From Cyanobium sp. M55B138 (GTDB taxonomy: Bacteria; Cyanobacteriota; Cyanobacteriia; PCC-6307; Cyanobiaceae): a DNA stretch of 10,280 bases. Position 1 is the first letter of the stretch, and each line of letters opens with the position of its first letter. Made by a program: the position numbers and the translations under genes. The notes under the pieces were generated by a model. The model worked only from the letters and a program-made list of their open reading frames with translations, did no database searches and was not told the DNA's origin. Of this stretch, positions 6,693 to 10,280 are shown piece after piece. The stretch spans positions 1 through 10,280 of the forward strand of contig JAGYNF010000041.1 of the NCBI GenBank assembly GCA_018400215.1, written 5' to 3'.

Positions 6693-7241
6693 ATGGCCCG
6701 TCTCACCGTGATCACCGGCCCCAGCGGGGTGGGCAAGGGCACCCTGGTGGGCCAGCTGCTGGCCCGGCACCCGCAGATCTGGCTGTCGGTGTCGGCCACC
6801 ACCCGCGCGCCCCGGGCGGGCGAGGTGGATGGGGAGAGCTATTTCTTCCTCAGCCGCGAGCGCTTTGAACAGCAGGTGGCGGCAGGGGGGTTTCTCGAAT
6901 GGGCTGACTTTGCCGGCAACCTCTACGGCACGCCGCGCCAGCCGGTGGAGGCCCACCTGGCCGAGGGGCGGCCGGTGTTGCTGGAAATCGAGCTGGAGGG
7001 GGCCCGCCAGGTGCGGCGCAGTTTTCCAGCCGGCTTTCAGCTGTTGCTCAAACCCCCCAGTTTCGAGGAGCTGGAGCGGCGGATCCGCAGCCGCGGCACC
7101 GATTCCAACGCGGCCATTCAGCGCCGCCTGGAGCGGGCGCGGGAGGAACTGGCCGCCGAGCAGGAATTCGATGCGGCCCTGGTGAACGGCGACCTGGGCG
7201 AGGCCCTGCTCCAGCTCGAGCAGCTGATGCAGTTGGCCTGA
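6693..7241 (+). CDS. gmk: Guanylate kinase
   Basis: It phosphorylates GMP to GDP with ATP in the cytoplasm and is essential for GTP and dGTP supply. The 182-residue product has the P-loop GPSGVGKGT (9-17), the GMP-binding [23 protein letters not shown] (32-54) and [17 protein letters not shown] (65-81). [13 protein letters not shown] (96-108) is the Walker-B region. The lid and adenine-binding part is [18 protein letters not shown] (121-138), and VNGDL (164-168) lies near the end. I chose ATG 6693 because the core starts at residue 4. A start at 6639 would add 18 Pro-rich residues and cover the probable -10 box. No Shine-Dalgarno sequence is visible. The gene diverges from NFACT-tatC and converges on psaFJ. 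Confidence 0.97.
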   Translation: MARLTVITGPSGVGKGTLVGQLLARHPQIWLSVSATTRAPRAGEVDGESYFFLSRERFEQQVAAGGFLEWADFAGNLYGTPRQPVEAHLAEGRPVLLEIELEGARQVRRSFPAGFQLLLKPPSFEELERRIRSRGTDSNAAIQRRLERAREELAAEQEFDAALVNGDLGEALLQLEQLMQLA

Positions 7242-7272
7242 GCTCTGGCGCCAAGGGGTAGGCGTCGGCATC

Positions 7273-7307
7273 AAAAAAGCGGCCCTGATGGACCGCTTGA
7301 TCAGGGC
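7273..7307 (-). terminator. Intrinsic terminator of psaF-psaJ with a competing hairpin
   Basis: Downstream of psaJ the minus strand reads AAGCGGTCC-ATCA-GGGCCGCTT (7298-7277), a 9-bp stem with one G-T pair and a 4-base loop. It runs directly into a T-tract (7278-7273 as A6 on the plus strand), a textbook intrinsic terminator. Just upstream, GCCCTGAT (7307-7300) is a perfect inverted match to ATCAGGGC (7289-7282), which forms the loop and 3' arm of the terminator. The two hairpins cannot form together. The plus strand lacks a T-run after the stem, so it would end gmk transcripts less well. Confidence 0.8.
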
Positions 7308-7317
7308 TGAAACCAGC

Positions 7318-7434
7318 TCAAAGGGGGTGGAAGAGCAGGTCGGGGAAGAAGCGGTTGAATTCGATCAGGATGCCGGCGGTGATGGTGAACCAGATGGCCG
7401 AGAACACCGGCGCGGTGGTGAGAAATTTTTTCAT
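7318..7434 (-). CDS. psaJ: Photosystem I subunit IX, PsaJ
   Basis: PsaJ is a small single-span subunit that sits beside PsaF and helps stabilise it in the photosystem I reaction centre. The 38-residue product begins [20 protein letters not shown] and continues [18 protein letters not shown]. This shows the family features: a short stromal N-terminus with KKFLTTAPV, one hydrophobic helix (about residues 10-27) and the conserved IEFNRFFPD followed by a lumenal tail. The length is normal. It lies 36 bp downstream of psaF on the same strand, the usual psaFJ order, and is followed by a strong intrinsic terminator. No Shine-Dalgarno sequence precedes the ATG, so translation may depend on psaF. Confidence 0.97.
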   Translation of the reverse strand: MKKFLTTAPVFSAIWFTITAGILIEFNRFFPDLLFHPL

Positions 7435-7470
7435 CGGAAAAGGGGTCTGGGGGCGGAACGTGGAGTCAAC

Positions 7471-7968
7471 TCAGCGCGGGGACACCGTGATCTTGTCGTC
7501 GGATTCGGTGAGTTTCTTGCCGGTGAGTTCGGCAAAGGCGGCCAGGGGCCAGCTGGCGGCGGCCAGGGTGCTCTTGAAGGCCAGCGGCACATCAATCTGG
7601 ATCTCCCGCATGGTGGCGTCCTTGCTGCCGCGGATGGCCATCAGATAGCCGCGGCCAGCCCAGCCGATGCAGCCGGCGATGTAGAGGAAGGCGATGCCGG
7701 GGATCAGGAAGTCACCGGCGTGGCTCCAGCGGCCATCCACCACCAAGTGCGGCAGGCCATCGGTGCCGCAGAGGGCCTGGCCGTACATCTGGAAACGGGC
7801 CTTGGCCTGGTCGGTTTTGGCGGTGGCGGCCCGCTGCTGGAAGCGGGGGTTCTCGGCGCAGGGGGTGAGGCCAGCAACCGATGCGTCTGCCTTGGCGACG
7901 GGTGCAAAGCCGAAGAGCAGAAAGGCTGAAAGCAGAACCGCGCACAGGCGGGGAAAAAGACGGCGCAT
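7471..7968 (-). CDS. psaF: Photosystem I subunit III, PsaF
   Basis: PsaF lies on the lumenal side of photosystem I, near the site where plastocyanin or cytochrome c6 docks. The 165-residue precursor has a signal peptide ([20 protein letters not shown] and on to AKA, 1-27), giving a mature start [11 protein letters not shown]37 and C67 are the expected lumenal disulfide pair. The membrane helix is [26 protein letters not shown] (87-112), followed by the conserved stromal [11 protein letters not shown] segment (122-132) and a second hydrophobic stretch. ATG 7968 gives the normal family length. Longer frames to 8343 run into the divergent tsaD gene and are shadows. The gene is the first of psaF-psaJ and is 49 bp from tsaD. 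Confidence 0.97.
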   Translation of the reverse strand: MRRLFPRLCAVLLSAFLLFGFAPVAKADASVAGLTPCAENPRFQQRAATAKTDQAKARFQMYGQALCGTDGLPHLVVDGRWSHAGDFLIPGIAFLYIAGCIGWAGRGYLMAIRGSKDATMREIQIDVPLAFKSTLAAASWPLAAFAELTGKKLTESDDKITVSPR

Positions 7969-7992
7969 CGCGGTGCAGGATGTCACTCGCGG

Positions 7993-7998
7993 ACAGTA
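7993..7998 (-). promoter_or_regulatory. Possible psaF -10 box (TACTGT)
   Basis: The minus strand reads TACTGT in the 49-bp gap between psaF and tsaD, with 24 bases to the psaF ATG. No -35 hexamer is evident at the usual distance, where the sequence already falls at the tsaD start codon. The call is weak but agrees in spacing with boxes before gmk, hli and the epimerase gene. Confidence 0.3.
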
Positions 7999-8017
7999 AG
8001 AGCGTTCGGGTGACGGC

Positions 8018-9085
8018 ATGGCGACGGTTCTGGCCCTCGAAACAAGTTGTGACGAGTCGGCCGCTGCCGTGGTGCGGGATTCGACCGTGCTGGCCAGCGC
8101 TGTGGCCTCCCAGGTGGAGGAGCACGCCCGTTGGGGCGGCGTGGTGCCGGAGATCGCCTCGCGGCGCCATGTGGAGGCCCTGCCCCAGCTGATCGAGCAG
8201 GTGTGTGCCGCCAGCGGCGTGGCGGTTGCGGCCGTGGATGCGGTGGCGGCCACCGTGGCGCCGGGCCTGGTGGGGGCCCTGCTGGTGGCCTCGGTCACGG
8301 GCCGCACCCTGGCGCGGCTGCATGGCAAACCCTTTCTGGGCATCCACCACCTCGAGGGCCACCTGGCTTCGGTGCAGCTGGGGGAGCCCCTGCCGCCGGG
8401 CCCCTACCTGGTGCTGCTGGCCAGTGGTGGCCACACCGAATTGGTGCGCGTCGACGGCCCGGGCCGCTACCTCCGCCTGGGCCGCAGCCACGACGATGCC
8501 GCCGGCGAGGCCTTCGACAAGGTGGCGCGGCTGCTGGGGTTGGGCTACCCCGGTGGGCCCGCCATTCAGGCCGCCGCAGGGGCGGGCGACCCGCAGCGAT
8601 TCAGCCTGCCGAAGGGCCGCATCTCCCTGCCGGAGGGTGGCTTCCATCCCTACGACTTCAGCTTCAGTGGCCTGAAGACCGCCATGCTGCGCCAGGTGCG
8701 CGCCCTGGAGCAGGTCGAGGCCGACACGGGTGCAGCCCTGCCCCGGGCGGATCTGGCGGCGAGCTTCGAGCGGGTGGTGGCGGAGGTGCTGGTGGAGCGC
8801 AGCTGCCGCTGTGCCCTGGACCAGGGCCTCGGCACCCTGGTGCTTGTAGGGGGAGTGGCGGCGAATCAACGGCTGCGTCAGCTGTTGGAGCAGCGCTGCC
8901 GGCGTGATGGCCTCCAGTGGCGGGTGGCGCCCTTGGCCTATTGCACCGACAACGCGGCCATGATCGGGGTGGCGGCCTGCCAGCGTCAGGCGGCGGGCCA
9001 GAGCAGTGCCATCGACCTGGGGGTGGCGGCGCGGCTGCCGCTCGCCCAGGCCGATCGCCTTTACGAAACGCAGGCGGCGTTTTAA
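8018..9085 (+). CDS. tsaD: tRNA N6-adenosine threonylcarbamoyltransferase TsaD
   Basis: TsaD, with TsaB and TsaE, transfers the threonylcarbamoyl group from TC-AMP to A37 of ANN-decoding tRNAs, forming t6A. Older annotations call it Gcp or O-sialoglycoprotein endopeptidase. The 355-residue protein starts with [16 protein letters not shown], has [19 protein letters not shown] (40-58) and binds its metal with H111 and H115 in HHLEGHL plus D311 in [52 protein letters not shown] and [11 protein letters not shown] are further ASKHA-fold signatures. Start ATG 8018 gives the usual N-terminus. It diverges from psaF and is followed by a high-light-inducible gene 36 bp later. Confidence 0.97.
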   Translation: MATVLALETSCDESAAAVVRDSTVLASAVASQVEEHARWGGVVPEIASRRHVEALPQLIEQVCAASGVAVAAVDAVAATVAPGLVGALLVASVTGRTLARLHGKPFLGIHHLEGHLASVQLGEPLPPGPYLVLLASGGHTELVRVDGPGRYLRLGRSHDDAAGEAFDKVARLLGLGYPGGPAIQAAAGAGDPQRFSLPKGRISLPEGGFHPYDFSFSGLKTAMLRQVRALEQVEADTGAALPRADLAASFERVVAEVLVERSCRCALDQGLGTLVLVGGVAANQRLRQLLEQRCRRDGLQWRVAPLAYCTDNAAMIGVAACQRQAAGQSSAIDLGVAARLPLAQADRLYETQAAF

Positions 9086-9091
9086 TCGGCT

Positions 9092-9097
9092 TACGCT
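9092..9097 (+). promoter_or_regulatory. Possible hli -10 box (TACGCT)
   Basis: TACGCT fits TANNNT and lies 24 bases before ATG 9122, just past the tsaD stop. It predicts transcription from about 9104, which leaves ATG 9107 almost leaderless and supports ATG 9122 as the start. No clear -35 is visible. This is a weak, sequence-only call. Confidence 0.3.
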
Positions 9098-9121
9098 GGG
9101 TAGCCAATGCGCCACCCCGCC

Positions 9122-9316
9122 ATGGCCTTTGTAAACACTCCCGTTACAAACCCGCCCCAGGCAGGGCCGGCCGCCGAGCCGGTGAGCCCCAGCGAGCTCA
9201 ATGCCTGGCGCCGCGGCTTCACCCCCCAGGCAGAGATCTGGAATGGCCGCCTGGCCATGCTCGGCCTCTCCTTCGGCCTGGGTGTGCTGGTTATTGCCCG
9301 GCTGGCCCTGGGTTGA
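9122..9316 (+). CDS. hli: High-light-inducible protein (one-helix chlorophyll a/b-binding-like)
   Basis: Hli proteins (small CAB-like proteins) are single-helix thylakoid proteins that bind chlorophyll and carotenoid and protect photosystems during stress and chlorophyll recycling. From ATG 9122 the product has 64 residues. A polar, Pro-rich N-terminus leads to RGFTPQAEIWNGRLAMLGLS, which contains the chlorophyll-binding ExxNxRxAMxG motif (E38, N41, R43, A45-M46, G48). One hydrophobic helix continues as FGLGVLVIARLALG. An in-frame ATG at 9107 would add five residues; I prefer 9122 because of its distance from the -10-like box. The gene lies 36 bp after tsaD on the same strand, yet it probably has its own promoter, since Hli genes are usually controlled by light stress. 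Confidence 0.93.
   Translation: MAFVNTPVTNPPQAGPAAEPVSPSELNAWRRGFTPQAEIWNGRLAMLGLSFGLGVLVIARLALG
9128..9150. repeat. Inverted repeat TTTGTAA-N9-TTACAAA in the hli 5' coding region
   Basis: TTTGTAA (9128-9134) and TTACAAA (9144-9150) form a perfect 7-bp inverted repeat with a 9-base spacer, in codons 3-10 of hli. It is A/T-rich against a very GC-rich background. The right arm with its flanking G reads GTTACAAA, which looks like a half-site of HLR1, the RpaB-binding element of light-stress genes. True HLR1 sites are direct repeats upstream of the promoter, so the resemblance may be accidental. Confidence 0.35.
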
Positions 9317-9378
9317 GCCGCCGCTTCCGGGGCCCTTTGGCTGGCTGCCCAGCTCCCGTCAGCCCTGGTTGGGCTCCG

Positions 9379-9384
9379 TAGGAT
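9379..9384 (+). promoter_or_regulatory. Possible epimerase-gene -10 box (TAGGAT)
   Basis: TAGGAT lies 23 bases before GTG 9408 in the 91-bp gap after hli. The gap also holds two small hairpins (GCTGG-CTGC-CCAGC near 9340 and AGCCC-TGGTT-GGGCT at 9361-9375), neither followed by T-runs. No -35 hexamer is seen at a suitable distance. Confidence 0.35.
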
Positions 9385-9407
9385 CCGGCCATTCGCCCTC
9401 CACTGCG

Positions 9408-10280
9408 GTGTCCCTGCCCCTGGTCACGATCGTGCTCGGCACGCGCCCCGAGGCGATCAAGCTGGCACCGGTGATTCGGGCCTTCCAGCAGGCAGCCGAC
9501 TTCCAGACCCGGGTGGTGCTGACCGGCCAGCACCGCGAGATGGTGAGCCAGGTGATGGAGCTGTTCGGGTTGCGGGCCGACCACGACCTGGCCCTGATGG
9601 CACCCCAGCAGACCCTCACCCACATCACCTGCGCGGCCCTGCAGGGCCTCAAGGCTGAGTTCGCCAGCCATCCAGCCGATCTGGTGTTGGTGCAGGGCGA
9701 CACCACCACCGCCTTCGCCTCGGCCCTGGCCGCCTTCTACGAGCAGATCCCGGTGGGCCACGTGGAGGCGGGGCTGCGCACCGACAACCTGCTCGATCCC
9801 TTCCCCGAGGAGGCCAACCGGCGGCTGATTTCCCAGCTGGCCCAGCTGCACTTCGCCCCCACCGAGCGCTCGGCGGCCAACTGCCGCGCGTCGGGTGTGG
9901 TGGGGGAGGTGCTCACCACCGGCAACACCGTGATCGATGCCCTGCTGCAGATGGCGGAACAGGCGCCGCCCTACGCGCTGCCGGGTCTGGATTGGCAGAA
10001 GCAGCGGGTGATCCTGGCCACGGTGCACCGGCGCGAGAACTGGGGCGAGCGCCTGGGGGAGATTGGAGTGGGCTTCCTGCAGCTGCTGGAGCGCTTCCCC
10101 GACACGGCCCTGCTGTTGCCCCTGCACCGCAACCCCACCGTGCGCGAGCCGCTGCAGGCCCTGCTGGGCAGCCACCCGCGGGCGTTCCTCACCGAACCGC
10201 TCGACTACGGCCAGCTGGTGGCGGCCATGCGGGCCTGCAACCTGGTGCTCACCGACTCGGGGGGCCTGCAGGAGGAGGCC
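9408..10280 (+). CDS. wecB: UDP-N-acetylglucosamine 2-epimerase (non-hydrolysing), 5' part
   Basis: It interconverts UDP-GlcNAc and UDP-ManNAc, supplying ManNAc-type sugars for surface polysaccharides. The frame starts at GTG 9408 and stays open for 291 codons to the window edge, so the C-terminus is missing. Signatures in order are LGTRPEAIKLAPVI (10-23), TGQH (39-42), QGDTTT (96-101), HVEAGLRT (118-125), PFPEEANRR (131-139), TGNTVIDA (171-178), ATVHRRENWG (204-213) and TDSGGLQEEA (282-291). D98, E120, E134 and H207 correspond to the catalytic Asp, two Glu and His of E. coli WecB (D95, E117, E131, H213), which fits the non-hydrolysing type. There is no Shine-Dalgarno sequence and no closer ATG; TTG 9369 is in frame but would include the -10-like box. 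Confidence 0.95.
   Translation, partial: MSLPLVTIVLGTRPEAIKLAPVIRAFQQAADFQTRVVLTGQHREMVSQVMELFGLRADHDLALMAPQQTLTHITCAALQGLKAEFASHPADLVLVQGDTTTAFASALAAFYEQIPVGHVEAGLRTDNLLDPFPEEANRRLISQLAQLHFAPTERSAANCRASGVVGEVLTTGNTVIDALLQMAEQAPPYALPGLDWQKQRVILATVHRRENWGERLGEIGVGFLQLLERFPDTALLLPLHRNPTVREPLQALLGSHPRAFLTEPLDYGQLVAAMRACNLVLTDSGGLQEEA

Noticed and set aside
7242..7317. Possible small RNA or tRNA between gmk and psaJ
   Set aside because: The only structure is the psaFJ terminator with its alternative hairpin; there is no cloverleaf and no promoter-like box.
7712..9115. Long minus-strand open frame (467 codons) antisense to tsaD and extending into psaF in another frame
   Set aside because: tsaD and psaF are unmistakable. 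This frame is a GC-rich shadow with His/Arg/Gln-rich low-complexity sequence.
9317..9407. Possible terminator after hli
   Set aside because: Two 5-bp hairpins are present but neither is followed by a T-run, so I do not call a terminator.

Overview
This window is a dense stretch of cyanobacterial chromosome. It carries genes found only in oxygenic phototrophs: cytochrome f and the Rieske protein of the b6f complex, PsaF and PsaJ of photosystem I, a high-light-inducible protein, and a DUF3067 protein. The DNA is very GC-rich and tightly packed, HIP1 (GCGATCGC) occurs only once, and the order hli-tsaD-psaFJ-gmk-NFACT-tatC-petCA resembles marine or freshwater picocyanobacteria. I infer a high-GC Synechococcus/Cyanobium-type organism; the exact taxon cannot be fixed from the sequence alone.

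Layout. Positions 1-400 (+) hold the 3' end of a FAD-dependent oxidoreductase. It overlaps tail-to-tail with a minus-strand operon running petC (3652) > petA > lgt > cobM (ends 364). Divergent from petC, a DUF3067 gene (+, about 3786-4136) meets tatC (-) in a shared CTAG stop. tatC is the second gene of an NFACT(RqcH-like)-tatC pair on the minus strand, joined by an ATGA overlap. gmk (+) diverges from that pair and converges on psaF-psaJ (-), with an intrinsic terminator between. tsaD (+) diverges from psaF across 49 bp. A one-helix high-light-inducible gene (+) and the 5' part of a UDP-GlcNAc 2-epimerase gene (+, cut by the window edge) close the window.

How the genes fit together. petC and petA encode two redox subunits of the cytochrome b6f complex. 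The Rieske protein has a twin-arginine N-terminus and is a known type of Tat substrate, so a nearby tatC makes functional sense. PsaF is the lumenal-side donor-docking subunit of photosystem I, and PsaJ is its small membrane neighbour. lgt (lipoprotein maturation), cobM (cobalamin synthesis), gmk (GMP phosphorylation), tsaD (tRNA t6A) and the RqcH-like gene (ribosome quality control) are housekeeping functions threaded between the photosynthesis genes.

I found no mobile element, CRISPR array, tRNA or rRNA, and no clearly new biological system. There is no gene-free stretch longer than 300 bases. The points most worth a second look are the DUF3067/petCA/tatC neighbourhood, a two-hairpin psaFJ terminator, an 11-bp direct repeat with a 22-bp period upstream of petC, several start-proximal -10-like boxes, and the overlapping gene ends.
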